A stretch of DNA of 64,000 nucleotides from Closterium sp. Naga37s-1 (Eukaryota; Streptophyta; Zygnematophyceae; Desmidiales; Closteriaceae). Below are positions 31,897 to 43,671 of the stretch, piece after piece (the first letter of the stretch is position 1; every line of letters begins with the position of its first letter). A program made the translations under genes and the position numbers. Location of the stretch: assembly GCA_947471745.1 (NCBI GenBank), contig CANJKZ010000142.1, positions 2,142,501 to 2,206,500 of the forward strand. The letters run 5' to 3'. The notes beneath the pieces are model-generated. The model saw only the letters and a list, made by a program, of their open reading frames with translations. It ran no database searches and was not told the origin of the DNA.

Positions 31897-32979
31897 ATGG
31901 CTAGCCCTGCTGTACTCGCTTTCGATGCTGAGGGCCGCCCACTGAAGTTTGACACCTGGCTAGATGACTTGCACCTGTTCCTCCAGCTCACTGCCAAGGA
32001 GGACATCTCACTGTACGATCACGCACTAGGCCTCGCTGCTGCCCCTGCTGTTACTGCTGACAGTACTGCCCGCTCCCAGTGGCAGACTCGTGACGCCCAC
32101 GCTCGCTTTGCTATTCGCAACTCCCTGCCTGTAGATGAGCGCGAGCACTTTGGCCAGCACAAAACTGCGCAGGCATTGTACACTGCTGTAGTTGCACGCT
32201 ACTCCTCACCTGCCTCTGCTGCGCTAGGCCGTCTCTCGCTTCCCTACCTGTTCCCAGACCTGTCCGCTTTCGCCACAGTCGCTGACCTCACCATGCACCT
32301 CCGCACTAGTGAGGCTCGCTTCCGTGCCGCTATGCCCGCTGAGTTTCTTGCCACCCACCCCCCCCCGCTCTGGCTCACTCTCTACCACCTTGTCACCCGT
32401 CTCCCTGACTCTCTTCGTGCGGTCAAGGACCACTTCCTCGCTCGCTCCCCCACTGATCTCACCATAGACCTGCTCGAGAAGGAACTGCTTGCAGCAGAGA
32501 CTAGCATAGTCGCTGTAGCTGCCTCTCGTGGCGACCCCCGCACCCCTTTCTTCGAGGGGTGTTCCCCTTCCCCCCTTCTCCCCTCTGTCGCCTCTGCTGC
32601 TGCTGTCGACCTAGTTAGTACTGAGCAGGTCGGGACTGCGTCCGCTCCGAGCTGGCGCCGCAGCGGCAAGGGCAAAGGGGGCAAGGGAGGTGGAGGTGAC
32701 GGCGGGGGAGGTGGGGGTGGGGGCGGTGGCGGCGGTGGGGGTGGTGGCGGGGCTGGAGGGGCTAGTGGCAGCGGTGGGGGTGGAGGCGGCAGCAGCGGAG
32801 GAGGTGGCCAGGGTGGGGGCGGTGGTTGGGGAGGCGGTGGACGCGGAGGCGGCAGGGGCGGTGGTGGTCGAGGTGGTGGTCGTGGAGGCACTGGCGGTGG
32901 CCAGAGCCAGCAGCACACTCCGTCTTCCCAGGAGCTTCGTGAGTGGTACTCTCAGCACAGGGGGGGGGGGTGGCCTTAG
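31897..32979 (+). CDS. E4 Gag
   Basis: ATG 31897 (MASPAVLAFDAEGR) follows a short CTA/CTG tract. The Gag core (KFDTWLDDLHLFLQ, REHFGQHKTAQALYTAVVARYSS, LPYLFPDLSAF, DHFLARSPTDLTIDLLEKEL) leads to a very long Gly-rich tract, then SQELREWYSQH. At 32960-32970 a run of 11 Gs shifts the frame and Gag ends at TAG 32977-32979. The alternative frame resumes directly with the Cys/His finger CTYVIRTGDRTGQTCGRA...C and runs into protease. In E3 these parts are in one frame, so a one-base homopolymer change (mutation, sequencing error or slippage site) separates Gag from Pol here. Confidence 0.87.
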   Translation: MASPAVLAFDAEGRPLKFDTWLDDLHLFLQLTAKEDISLYDHALGLAAAPAVTADSTARSQWQTRDAHARFAIRNSLPVDEREHFGQHKTAQALYTAVVARYSSPASAALGRLSLPYLFPDLSAFATVADLTMHLRTSEARFRAAMPAEFLATHPPPLWLTLYHLVTRLPDSLRAVKDHFLARSPTDLTIDLLEKELLAAETSIVAVAASRGDPRTPFFEGCSPSPLLPSVASAAAVDLVSTEQVGTASAPSWRRSGKGKGGKGGGGDGGGGGGGGGGGGGGGGGAGGASGSGGGGGGSSGGGGQGGGGGWGGGGRGGGRGGGGRGGGRGGTGGGQSQQHTPSSQELREWYSQHRGGGWP

Positions 32980-35900
32980 CTGCACGTACGTTATCCGCAC
33001 TGGTGACCGCACTGGCCAGACGTGTGGGAGGGCGCACACCACGCAGCGCTGCTTCTCCCGCCTAGACGACGCTTGGCGCACTCAGTTCCCTACTGCCACT
33101 GAGCTGCCCCCCTGGGCTGAGCTGATGAGGAAGAACATTGATATCTATGCTCTTGACTTTGATGCGATTCTCACTGCCATGTATGTGTTGTCTACTAGTG
33201 CAGAGGGTGATCAGTACCTGCGTGTTCCGCCCGACCCGGGCATTCGCACCAGTGAGGCTGCCACTCTAGGTGCTTGCGTGTCTGCTGCCCCAGGTGCTGG
33301 TGAGGCTGCTGCTCTAGGTGCTTGCGTGTCTGCTGCCCCAGGTGCTGGTGAGGCTGCTGCTCTAGGTGCTAGTGAGTCTGCGCCCCCTGGTACTGAGTCC
33401 ACTAAGGCACTGCACACCTTCACTCTAGACTCAGGAGCTTCTCGCTGTTTCTTTCGTGACCGCACTGCCCTTGAGCAGCTTGCCCGGCCAGTTGCTGTCT
33501 CCCTTGCTGACCCCTCTGGGGGTCCGGTCATTGCGACCTCCTCCACTGTTCTTCCTTGTCCTGCGGTGCCGTCGGGCACACTGTCCGGTCTCCACCTCCC
33601 CTCGTTCTCTACGAACTTGGTGGCGGGTTGTGCGCTCCAGGACGGGGGTGTCCACCAGTTCACCCCTGCCTACGAGCGCGTGACACACTGCACGTGTGCT
33701 CGGACGGGCCGTCACCTGGCTACCTTCACTAGGCAGCCGGGGTCGGACCTGTACACACTGACCACTGAGTCCCCTCAGGTAGCTGCGTCTGCGTCTGCGT
33801 CAGGTCAGCTGTCTGCCCCCTGCTCGTGTCGCTCTTTGGCGCACGAGACTGTCCTCTGGCACCACCGCCTTGGTCACCCGTCAGTGCAGCGCCTTCGTGC
33901 CATGCATAAACGGTACCTTGTCTCTGGTCTTCCCCGGGTACTCCCTCCCCTCCCACCCTCGCCTGCTCCTCCCCGTCTTCCTTGTGTCGAGGGGCGGCAG
34001 CGCGCCGCTCCCCACTCCTCCTCGTTTCCCCCGACGACTGCTCCCTTGCAGACGCTCCACATGGACGTGTGGGGCCCAGCCCGCGTCCGTGGACAGGGTC
34101 AGGAGAGGTACTTCCTGATCGTTGTTGACGACTACTCGTGCTACACCACGGTCTTCCCCTTGCGCACCAAGGGTGAGGTCCCTGATGTTTTGATCCCTTG
34201 GATCCGCGCTTCTCGTCTCCAGCTCAGCGAGCGTTTCCACTCGGACTTTCCTGTCCTGCGTCTGCACTCAGACAGAGGTGGCGAGTTCTCCTCCGACCTC
34301 TTGGCGGCCTACTGTGCTGAGCACGGTATCCGCCAGTCGTTCACGCTTCCGGCCTCTCCACAGCATAATGGGGTTGCTGAGCGCCGCATTGGCTTGGTCA
34401 TGGAGGTCGCTCGTACCTCCTTGATCCATGCGGCTGCCCCCCACTTTCTGTGGCCGTTTGCGGTCCGGTACGCTGCGCATCAGCTCAACCTCTGGCCCCG
34501 TGTCTCCTTGCCGGAGACCTCGCCCACACTGCTGTGGACGGGGGAGGTTGGCGATGCATCGCGTTTCCGGGTCTAGGGATCTCGAGCTTTTGTCCGCGAT
34601 ACGTCCGCGGACAAGCTCTCCTCCCGCGCTGTTCCTTGTGTCTTCCTTGGCTTTGTCCCGGACGCGTCTGGTTGGCAGTTTTACCACGCCACCTCGCGCC
34701 GTGTCCTGCCCTCTCAGGACGTCACTTTTGACGAGTCGGTGCCCTACTACCGCCTCTTCCCCTACCGCACTGCCCCGCTCCCCCCCCCGCCTCTCTTCCT
34801 CGCGCCAGGTGCTGCTGTGGTAGACCCCCTCCCCCCTCAGGGTGCCGCTCCCTCAGGTGTGTCCCAGGTAGACCCGGTTGAGCCTGTCGAGGTAGCTGTC
34901 GACTCTCGTCCTGCTAGGGGTGCTGAGCCTGAGCGTGCGGAGCCTGGGGGTGCGGAGCCTGGGGGTGCGGAGCCTGGGGGTGCGGAGCCTGGGGGTGCGG
35001 AGTCTGGGGGTGCTGAGCCTGGGGGTGCGGAGCCTGCGGGTGCTGAGTCTGCAGGTGCTGAGTCTGGGAGTGCTACACCTAGAGGAGCTCTCTCCTCAGA
35101 GCAGCTGCGTGAGTGGTACTTACAGTACTGCAGCCTCAGTAGAGGTGCTTCTGGAGCTAGGAGCGCTGCTGGAGCTGGTGCTAGTGCTTCCCCTCCTAGG
35201 CGGGCACTGCCCTCTCCCCAGCAGCTCCGAGAGTGGTACGCTCGGCACTGCAGTCTCCGGAGTGGCGCTCCTCGCGTCGGGGACCCTGGTGCTGGAGCTG
35301 CTGGCGGTGCTGCTGGTACTACTGGTGCTGGTGCTGCTGGAGGTGCTGCTGCTGCTGACGGTGCTGCTGGCGCTGCTGGAGGTGCTGTTGGTGCTGGAGC
35401 TGCTGGAGGTGCTGCTGCTGCTAGCGGTGCTGCTGGCGCTGCTGGAGGTGCTGCAGCTGCTGGAGGTGCTGGTACTGCTGACGCTGCTGGAGGTGCTCCT
35501 GCTGCTGGCGGTGCTACTGGCACTACTGGAGGTGCTGCTGGTGCTGGCGCTGCTGGTGCTGCTGGAGCTGCTGGAGCCGCTCGTCCTGTAGGTGCTAGTA
35601 CTGGAGGTTCTGGAGCTGCTGGGACTGGGCCTGCTGAGGGGGTTGGAGCTGGAGGTGCTGAGCGGCCGCGGCCGTACTACGTTCCGCTCCTTCAGCAGGT
35701 ACTTGGTCTCCCGCCCTCTACTGGTCCTTCTCCTCCTCTACTGAGTCCACCGTCTGTCCAGTCACAGTCACAGTTACAGTCTACCTCTCCACTGCTTGCT
35801 CCTTCTCCTTACACTGCGCCGTCGGGTAGTCTTACGGAGCGTCGTGAGCCTGAGTCTCGTCCTCCGTCGCCTGAGTCTAGTCCTGCGTCTTCTGCGTCTC

Positions 35901-37969
35901 GTCCAGAGTCGCCTGTCCGCACTGCCCGCACTGGTCGTCGTGCTCCACGTGAGCGTCCTCCTCCTGTCCTTGGCACTCACTATATGACCCTGCGTCCTTC
36001 CACTGCTCCACAGCGCGTCCCTCTGCCGTCTCCTCCTGCGTCCGCTCTTCCTGACGTTGCCGACCCGCCGTCAGACCTTACTCGTGCTGCCAGTCCTACT
36101 GTCGCGCGTCTCCTTGCCACTGTTGTCACTGACCCTACCTTTGAGTCCTCTGCTGCGTCTGCTCTAGTCGCTGAGCTTGTTGACTTTGCTGCCGCCTGTC
36201 GTCTAGACTACGCCGCTAGCCTTGTTGCTGAGTCTGAGTCTATCTGTCCTCCGTCCGTCGGGGGTGAGTGTGCTCTTGGCACGGACGTCCTTGAGGACAG
36301 ACAGGAGGAGTTTGAGTGCTTTGCTGCTGCTTTACCTCATCTCGTGTCCATGCTGATTGCCCCTGAGGGAGACCCGGATGCACCAGACATCCCGACCCCA
36401 CGCTCCTACGCAGAGGCGATGGAGGGTCTCTACTCCTCTCAGTGGCAGACAGCCATGGACGCAGAGATGGCTTCCTGGAAGTCCACAGGCACCTACGTCG
36501 ACGAGGTTCCCCCACCTGGGGCGAACATCGTCAGTGGCATGTGGATTTTCAGGGTGAAGCGGCCGCCGGGTTCTCCGCCTGTCTTCAAGGCGCGTTACGT
36601 TGCACGAGGCTTCAGTCAGCGAGAGGGAGTTGACTTCTTCCAGACCTTCTCCCTGACCCCGAAGATGACCACTCTTCGGGTTCTGCTGCACGTCGCTGCT
36701 CAGCGTGACTACGAGCTCCACTACCTTGACTTCAGCACTGCGTTCCTACAGGGCACCCTGCACGAGGAGATCTGGCTGCGCCGCCCACCTGGCTTCACTG
36801 GGTCGTTCCCTCCTGGTACCCAGTGGAGCCTCCGGCGGCCAGTCTACGGTCTCCGCCAGGCGCCCCGTGAGTGGCACGACACACTGAGGACTACTCTTGC
36901 TGCACTTGGGTTTGCTCCTTCTACTGCTGACCCGTCGCTGTTTCTACGCACCGACACCACTCTGCCGCCGTTCTACGTTCTCGTGTACGTAGACGACTTG
37001 GTCTTTGCTACTGCTGACACTGAGGCACTCGCCCACGTGAAGTCGGAGCTGCAGAAGAGACACACGTGCACAGACCTGGGTGAGCTGACAAGCTATCTTG
37101 GCTTGCGGATCACCCGGGACAGAGCACAGCGCACCATCACCTTGACTCAGTCACACATGGTGCAGCAGGTCCTTCTGCGCTTCCGCTTCACGTACTCCTC
37201 GCCTCAGCCCACTCCTCTGCCTACCGGTCACTTGCTCTCAGCTCTGCCTTCGGATGAGTCCGTAGAGCCGAGTGGCCCGTACCCAGAGCTTGTGGGCTGC
37301 CTCATGTATCTGATGACCTGCACTCGACCTGACCTAGCCTACCCGCTTAGCATCCTAGCACGCTATGTCGCTCCTGGCCGTCACCGGAAGGAGCACATGG
37401 ATGCAGCTAAGAGGGTGTTGCGCTACTTGTGCAGTACGTCGGGCATGGGGCTTGTGCTTGGAGGACGGCGAGACGTTGTCCTCACTGGACACTCGGACGC
37501 TTCTTCGGCTGACGACCAGGCTACTCAGCGGTCGTCTCAGGGTTACACCTTCAGCCTTGGCTCTGGCTCAGTTTCTTGGCGTTCTACACGCTCTTCCTCT
37601 GTTCTCAGCTCCAGTTGTGAGGCTGAGATCTACGCCACAGCCATGGCTGCCCAGGAGCTTCGCTGGCTCACCTACCTGGTGACCGACCTGGGAGAGCGGC
37701 CTCGTTCTCCTCCAGTGCTGTACGTCGACAACAAGGCCGCCCTTGCCTTGTGTCAGGAGCACAGACTGGAGCACAGAACGAAGCACATCGCTCTGCGCTA
37801 CTTCCTTGCTCGAGAGCTGCAGCAGCGTGGTCAGCTTCGTCTCTCTTACGTGGCCACTCGGGCCAACACTGCTGACGTGTTCACCAAGGCTCTTCAGCCT
37901 TGTGACCATCAGCGTTTCTGTACTGTTCTAGGCCTTGTGCCTACTCTCCCTCACTTGCTCACTTCTTGA
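32971..37969 (+). pseudogene. E4 Pol: finger, protease, integrase, RT, RNase H (one amber codon)
   Basis: One frame from the G-run to TGA 37967-37969, broken only by TAG 34574-34576 (CTGG to CTAG by comparison with relatives). In order: Cys/His finger near 32990-33060; ALDFDAILTAMY; two copies of a GACVSAAPGAGEAAAL repeat; protease TLDSGASRCFF (Asp about 33428); TVLWHHRLGHPS; RLPCVEGRQ, where the first Cys of the usual CxxC is Arg; integrase LHMDVWGPARV, LRLHSDRGGEF and NGVAERRIG; and VTFDESV. A linker of GGAEP pentapeptides (34913-35080) and Gly/Ala repeats follows, with two LREWY motifs. RT has LDFSTAFLQG, VYGLRQAPREW and YVDDLVFA (about 36986). RNase H (SSCEAEIYA, VDNKAAL) ends HLLTS. Otherwise it looks functional. 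Confidence 0.88.
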
Positions 37970-38173
37970 CTTTGCTTGTACTGTGATCTCTATATATATA
38001 CCTGCATGCTTTCACTTGCTAGGTTGTGATCACTGTACCTCTTGTTATATTATCAAACTGCATGTGAACTGGTCTTGTGACCGCTTGCTTGTGCTCGGAA
38101 TTTGTGTGGTATCCTTGAGATCCACCCTGAGCTTGCTTTGCTTTTCTTGACTGGTCTTGTGACCTCTTGTTCT

Positions 38174-38196
38174 CCCCCACTTTGCCTATGGGGGTG
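38174..38196 (+). other. E4 polypurine tract in a hairpin
   Basis: CCCCCA (38174-38179) pairs with TGGGGG (38189-38194) over nine bases. The G-run abuts the 3' LTR at 38197. Confidence 0.75.
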
Positions 38197-38328
38197 TGTC
38201 AAACTTATATGCTATAGCTTGTTTAGGCTGTAGTGGGGTAGTCAATATGGGGTACAACACTTTAGGGTTTCACTACTCGTACCCAAGTTTCTGCTAGTTC
38301 ATCCATTCCTGTTTCTTTCATTCTAACA
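38197..38328 (+). repeat. 3' LTR of E4
   Basis: 132 bp, two differences from the 5' LTR. Followed by CACGT. Confidence 0.92.
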
Positions 38329-38333
38329 CACGT

Positions 38334-38830
38334 GTGTCGCCGACATCGGCGCCAATTCACTTCGTCTGCCTCCGACTTAGTTTCGCGGGGCCCCTGCAGC
38401 CGCGAACGACTGCATCCCTCGCGCCTGAACGCCGCCGACTTCATCGGCGTGAATCACACCACGCTGCCTCGACGTGCCTCCCGCACTGCTGCCGACTTGG
38501 CCACCTCCAGCGTTGACGCCCACGTCGACGCCGCCCTCGGTGTTCACCGGTCGAGGAGAAGCAGGCTGAGAAGGAGGGTGCTCCGTCGCCCACACGGCGC
38601 GGATGCCAGCCTCGACGACCGCCCACGGGAGGTCGCCAAACTCCTGCGCCTCATGGCGTCTCCTCGCGCCTGCCAGCCGTGCCTCCATGGTGTCTGCAAC
38701 ACCAGCGTCACCCACGCCAACCATGGTGGTGACTCGCACAGCTACCGGCCTACGAACACAATAGGTAAGTGACTACTACGTCGACCTGACTGAAAAGGTA
38801 AGTCGTGTGCCGTCCACGCTCACCGCACCA
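38334..38830 (-). pseudogene. E2-family Gag N-terminus and leader, antisense (E2', proximal part)
   Basis: Minus strand: PBS at 38814-38830 identical in type to that of E2, then ATG at 38724 in a CCACCATGG context (MVGVGDAGVADTMEAR), very close to E2 Gag, running to 38334. There E4 and its CACGT duplication interrupt it. The remainder lies at 30417-31021. Confidence 0.85.
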
Positions 38831-39627
38831 TGCGGAGATAACTATTGCAACGGGAGCTAGACTGCGGGCTAGGCACGGATGCTCGTGTGATCTCTGCGTT
38901 CGTTTGTTCCTTAGTCGTTTCCAAGTGCTAACACTGCTTGCTAGTTCACGGGGAAAATCGGCAAGAGTTTCACTAGGAAAAACATAACAACAAAAGTTCA
39001 GAATAATTTTAGCAACATTGGCAACAATGACTACATCAGACCTAGCAAGACTGCTGGTCCACTGCCAGCGCAGCACGGTCGACCGCGTGCCAGCGCGACT
39101 TGGTCGACCGCGCTCCAGCAGAGCAGAGTCGCGGCCTGCCAACGTTGCAAGTCCGCGGTGCGCCAACGCTGCAGTATGTCGGCTGCACAGCGTCGCATCC
39201 GCGGGACAACGGTGCACCAGCTTCGCAGGTGCGTGCAGCTGGTTGGCGCCCAACTCCCCGTCACTTGCCCAGTGCAGACACTTCACCCGTGACGGCGCCC
39301 ACCAGCCACGTCGACCTCGGGATACCACCCCCGAGGTCGTCCTCGCAGACAACATCCCCGGCGACTTTCGCGCACGTCGCCCGGGTATCCTGGTTGACCG
39401 GGTATTTCGCGGTCCTCCCGCGGTTTCTCGGCCACCGCGGTCCTCCACTGCGATTTCGTGGCTCCCACGGGCCACTGCGATTTCGTGGCTCCCACGGGCC
39501 ACTGCGATTTCGTGGCTGCCACGGGCCACTGCGATTTCGTGGCTCCCACGGGCCACTGCGATTTCGTGGCTCCCACGGTCCGGCTCCGCCCAAGCGAGGA
39601 TGGGGCCAAACACAACTCCCGTTGACA
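38831..39627 (-). repeat. LTR of the E2-family fragment E2'
   Basis: 797 bp on the minus strand, TGTCAACGGGAGTTG to TCTCCGCA, as in E2, but the middle has diverged: in place of the GTCGAC-rich array it carries a five-unit 27-bp repeat. It lies against the E5 linker at 39628. The matching left flank has been lost, so no duplication can be checked. Confidence 0.83.
39445..39579 (+). repeat. Five 27-bp tandem repeats in the E2' LTR
   Basis: Five head-to-tail units containing GCGATTTCGTGGCTCCCACG, the third with one base change (CTGCC for CTCCC). Confidence 0.9.
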
Positions 39628-42600
39628 CGCACTGCCCCCCTACCCCCCCCGCCGCTCTTCCTCGCACCAGGTACTCCTCCGGTAGACCCCCTCCCCCCTC
39701 AGGGTCCTGCCCCCTCAGGTGTGTCTCAGGTAGACGCAGTCGAGCCTGTTGAGGTAGCTGGTGACTCCGGTGCTGCTAGGGGTGCTGAGCCTGTGGGTGT
39801 CGGGTCTGGGGGTGCTGAGCCTGGGGGTGCTAAGCCTGGGGTTGCTGAGTCTGGGGGTGCTGAGCCTGGGGGTGCTGAGCCTGGGGATGTTGAGTCTGGG
39901 GGTGCTGAGACTGGAGGTCCTCCGAGTGTCCCGTCGCGGCGGGAGCCCCTCTCTCCACGGCAGCTTCGTGAGTGGTACGCTCGGCGCTGTAGCCGTGCTG
40001 CTGGAGCTGGGGGGCCTCCTGCTGGAGGTGCTACTGGTGCTGGAGCTGCTGGTGGTGCTACTGGAGGTGCTGCTGGTGTTGGAGCTACTGGAGGTGCTGC
40101 TGGTGCTGGAGCAGCTGGAGGTGCTGCTGGTGCTGGAGCTGCTGGAGGTGTTGCTGGTGCTGGAGCTGCTGGAGGTGCTGCTGGTGCTGGAGCTGCTGGA
40201 GCCGCTGGTCCTGGAGGTGCTCGTACTGGAGGTACTGGAGCTACTGGGACTGGAGCTACTGCGGGAGTTGGAGGTACTGGAGCTGCTGGAGCTGCTGGTG
40301 GTGCTGCGGGTGTTGTAGCTGGAGACCCTGGAGCTGAGGGTGCTGGTGCTGTCTCTGCTAGTTCAGGAGGTGCTGCGCGGCCGCGGCCGTACTACGTTCC
40401 GCTCCTTCAGCAGGTTCTTGGCCTCCCGCCCTCTACTGGTCCTACTCCTCCCCTACTGAGTCCATCGCCTGTCCAGTCGCAGTCACAGTTACAGCCAGCC
40501 TCTCCGCTGCCTGGTCCTTCTCCTTACGCTGGGCCGACTAGAGGTCTTACGGAGCGTCGTGAGCCTGAGTCTCGTCCTGCGTCGCCTGAGTCTCGTCCAA
40601 AGTCGCCTGTCCACGCTGTCCGCACTGGTCGTCGTGTTCCGCGTGAGCGTCCTCCTCCTGTCCCTGGCACTCACTATATGACTCTGCGTCCTTCCACTGC
40701 TCCACAGCGTGTCCCTCTGCCGTCTCCTCCTGCGTCCTCTCTTCCTGACGGTCCGGACCCAGAGTCTGACTCCCTTCGTGCTGCCAGTCCTACTGTCACG
40801 CGTTTCCTCGCCACTGTTGTCACTGACCATTCCTTTGAGTCCACTGCTGCGTCTACTCTAGTTGCTGAGCTTGTTGACTTTGCTGCTGCCTGTCGTCTAG
40901 ACTACGCCGCTAGCCTTGTTGCTGAGTATGAGTCTGTCTGTCCTCCGTCCGTCGGGGGTGAGTGTGCTCTTGGCACGGACGTCCTTGAGGACAGACAGGA
41001 GGAGTTTGTGTGCTTTACCGCTGCTTTACCTCATCTCGTGTCCATGCTGATTGCCCCTGAGGGAGACCCGGATGCACCAGACATCCCGACCCCGCGCTCT
41101 TACGCAGAGGCGATAGAGGGTCCCTACTCCTCTCAGTGGCAGTCAGCCATGGACGCAGAGATGGCTTTCTTTAAGTCCACAGGCACCTACGTCGACGAGG
41201 TTCCCCCGCCTGGGGCAAACATCGTCAGTGGCATGTGGATTTTCAGGGTGAAGCGGCCGCCGGGTTCTCCGCCTGTCTTCAAGGCACGTTACATTGCACG
41301 AGGCTTCAGTCAGCGAGAGGGAGTTGACTTCTTCACACCTTCTCCCCTACCCCGAAGATGACCACTCTTCGGGTTCTGCTGCACGTCGCCGCTCAGCGTG
41401 ACTACGAGCTCCACTCTCTTGACTTCAGCACTGCTTTCCTACAGGGCAGCCTGCACGAGGAGATCTGGCTGCGCCGCCCACCTGGCTTCACTGGGTCGTT
41501 TCCTCCTGGTACCCAGTGGAGCCTCCGGCGGCCAGTCTACGGTCTCCGCCAGGCACCCCGTGAGTGGCACGACACACTGAGGACTACGCTTGCGCCTCTT
41601 GGGTTTGCTCCTTCTACTGCTGACCCGTCGCTGTTTCTACGCACCGACACCACTCTGCCGCCGTTCTACGTTCTCGTGTACGTAGACGACCTGGTCTTTG
41701 CTACTGCTGACACTGAGGCACTCGCCCACGTGAAGTCGGAGCTGCAGAAGAGACACACGTGCACAGACCTGGGTGAGCTGACAAGCTATCTTGGCTTGCG
41801 GATCACCCGGGACAGAGCACAGCGCACCATTACCTTGACTCAGTCACACATGGTGCAGCAGGTCCTTCAACGCTTCCGCTTCACGTACTCCTCGCCACAG
41901 TCCACTCCTCTGCCTACCGGTCACTCGCTCTCAGCTCCACCTTCGGACGAGTCCGTAGAGCCGAGTGGCCCGTATCCAGAGCTTGTGGGCTGCCTCATGT
42001 ACCTGATGACCTGCACTCGACCTGACCTAGCCTACCCTCTTAGCATCCTAGCACGCTATGTCGCTCCTGGCCGTCACAGGAAGGAGCACATGGATGCTGT
42101 TAAGAGGGTGTTGCGCTACTTGTGCAGTACGTCGGGCATGGGGCTCGTGCTTGCAGGGCGAGGTCCAGTTGTCCTCACTGGTCACGCTGACGCTTCTTGG
42201 GCTGACGACTTGGCTACGCAGCGGTCCTCGCAGGGTTACACCTTCAGCCTTGGCTCCGGCTCTGTTTCTTGGCGGTCTACCCGCTCGTCTTCTGTTCTCA
42301 GCTCCAGTTGTGAGGCTGAGATCTACGCAGGGGCCATGGCTGCACTGGAGTTACGCTGGCTGACCTACCTGCTGACTGACCTTGGAGAGCCGCCTCGTTC
42401 TCCTCCAGTGCTGTACGTCGACAACAAGGCCATGATTGCCTTGTGCCAGGAGCACAGACTGGAGCACAGAACGAAGCACATCGCTCTGCGCTACTTCCTT
42501 GCTCGAGAGTTGCAGCAGCATGGTCAGCTTCGTCTTGCTTACGTGGCCACTCGGGCCAACACTGCTGATGTGTTCACCAAGGCGCTTCAGCCTTGTGATC

Positions 42601-42662
42601 ATCAGCGTTTCTGTACTGTTCTAGGCCTTGTGCCTACTGTGCCTCACTTGCTTACTTCTTGA
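39628..42662 (+). pseudogene. E5 linker, RT and RNase H (5'-truncated copia)
   Basis: Begins in the proline-rich start of the linker (RTAPLP..LFLAPG), directly after the antisense E2' LTR. Gag, protease and integrase are absent. The pentapeptide/Gly-Ala linker (39760-40370) contains REPLSPRQLREWYARR. RT opens near 41100. One base is missing near 41335 (CTTCACACC versus CTTCCAGACC in relatives), shifting the frame, after which RT/RNase H is clean: LDFSTAFLQG, VYGLRQAPREW, YVDDLVFA near 41681, SSCEAEIYA, VDNKAMI, ending HLLTS with TGA 42660-42662. The 3' half of E5 would be functional but for the single-base deletion. Confidence 0.87.
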
Positions 42663-42866
42663 CTCTGCTTGTACTGTGATCTCTATACTTATACCTGCAT
42701 GCTTACACTTGCTAGGTTGTGATCACTGTACCTCTTGTTATATTATCAAACTGCATGTGAACTGGTCTTGTGACCGCTTGCTTGTGCTCGGAATTTGTGT
42801 GGTATCCTTGAGATCCACCCTGAGCTTGCTTTGCTTTGCTTGACTGGTCTTGTGACCTCTTGTTCT

Positions 42867-42889
42867 CCCCCACTTTGCTTATGGGGGTG
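42867..42889 (+). other. E5 polypurine tract in a hairpin
   Basis: CCCCCA (42867-42872) and TGGGGG (42882-42887), as in E1 and E4, just before the LTR. Confidence 0.7.
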
Positions 42890-43016
42890 TGTCAAACTTA
42901 TGTTATAGCCTGTTTAGGCTGTAGTGGGTTAGACAATAGGGGGTACAACATTTCTAGGTTTCCCTATTTGTACCCATCTCATTTCTAGTCATTTTATTCC
43001 TCGTATTATTCTCACA
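42890..43016 (+). repeat. 3' LTR of E5
   Basis: 127 bp, TGTCAAACTTATG to TTCTCACA, with GGCTGTAGTGGG and GGGTACAA/TTGTACCC. It is diverged from the E4 LTR, so E5 is a separate subfamily or an older copy. No partner LTR is in the window. Confidence 0.8.
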
Positions 43017-43671
43017 TCATGTACCTGAAATTTGTTTTACAATTGGTGCTGAGGCAAGAGAGGGGGAGTGTCGCACGCCAACTTCCCTAGCCGACCAGTC
43101 CACCTCGCCTACACAAACAAGGTAACTGAAGTCTCAAATGTTTTGCAATTGATGGCAAAATTTCTTACTTGAGACCCTGGTTTTAAACCTCGCTAGGAGC
43201 AAACTCTAGAGTAATGAATTATAATTCATTACAATGTTTCTCTCAGCATTGAGAGTCGTAGGCTAAACGAATCACAAATTTCGATAGGTTCATCCTGGGC
43301 AAATACACCACCGAGAATTGCGCGCTTCCGCGACCCAAGGATATTCCTCCTGTCCGAAGTGGCAGATAAGCGAGTGGTTAAGTTTTTTCCACCAGTAGCA
43401 GCAAGACATCCAGCATTTGTTTGGAGTGAGTGTACCGTCTCAGCGAATCAGCAAGCCCTGTCCAGACTGATTGAGCTACACCACAAACAAAAGGCCCGTG
43501 ACACGTAAGCATACCTGAGCAGTCTACGGCTTCGGTTTACAGCGAGGCATCCTCTGTCCCAGTCTATGGCAACCGTGTCCCAGCTGCTACACTTTCAGAT
43601 TCCATTTTGTTTATGCTCCAACGTAGCGCCTCGGTCAGGATTGACCCTGCCCTGCAATGGCGGGTGCTTCG
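43017..43671. other. Intergenic DNA, nothing recognised
   Basis: Mixed-composition sequence without an ORF of note, RNA gene or repeat that I can identify. Confidence 0.6.

Larger units (their letters stand above)
31022..38328 (+). mobile_element. Ty1/copia retrotransposon E4, nearly complete
   Basis: 7,307 bp with 132-bp LTRs (31022-31153, 38197-38328) that differ at two bases by eye. It is flanked by perfect CACGT duplications (31017-31021, 38329-38333) and sits inside antisense E2-family gag. It has a PBS, repeated leader, full Gag, protease, integrase, linker, RT, RNase H, 3' UTR and PPT. Only two lesions are evident: a frameshift at an 11-G run (32960-32970) and TAG at 34574-34576. It is the best short-LTR reference copy in the window. 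Confidence 0.93.
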
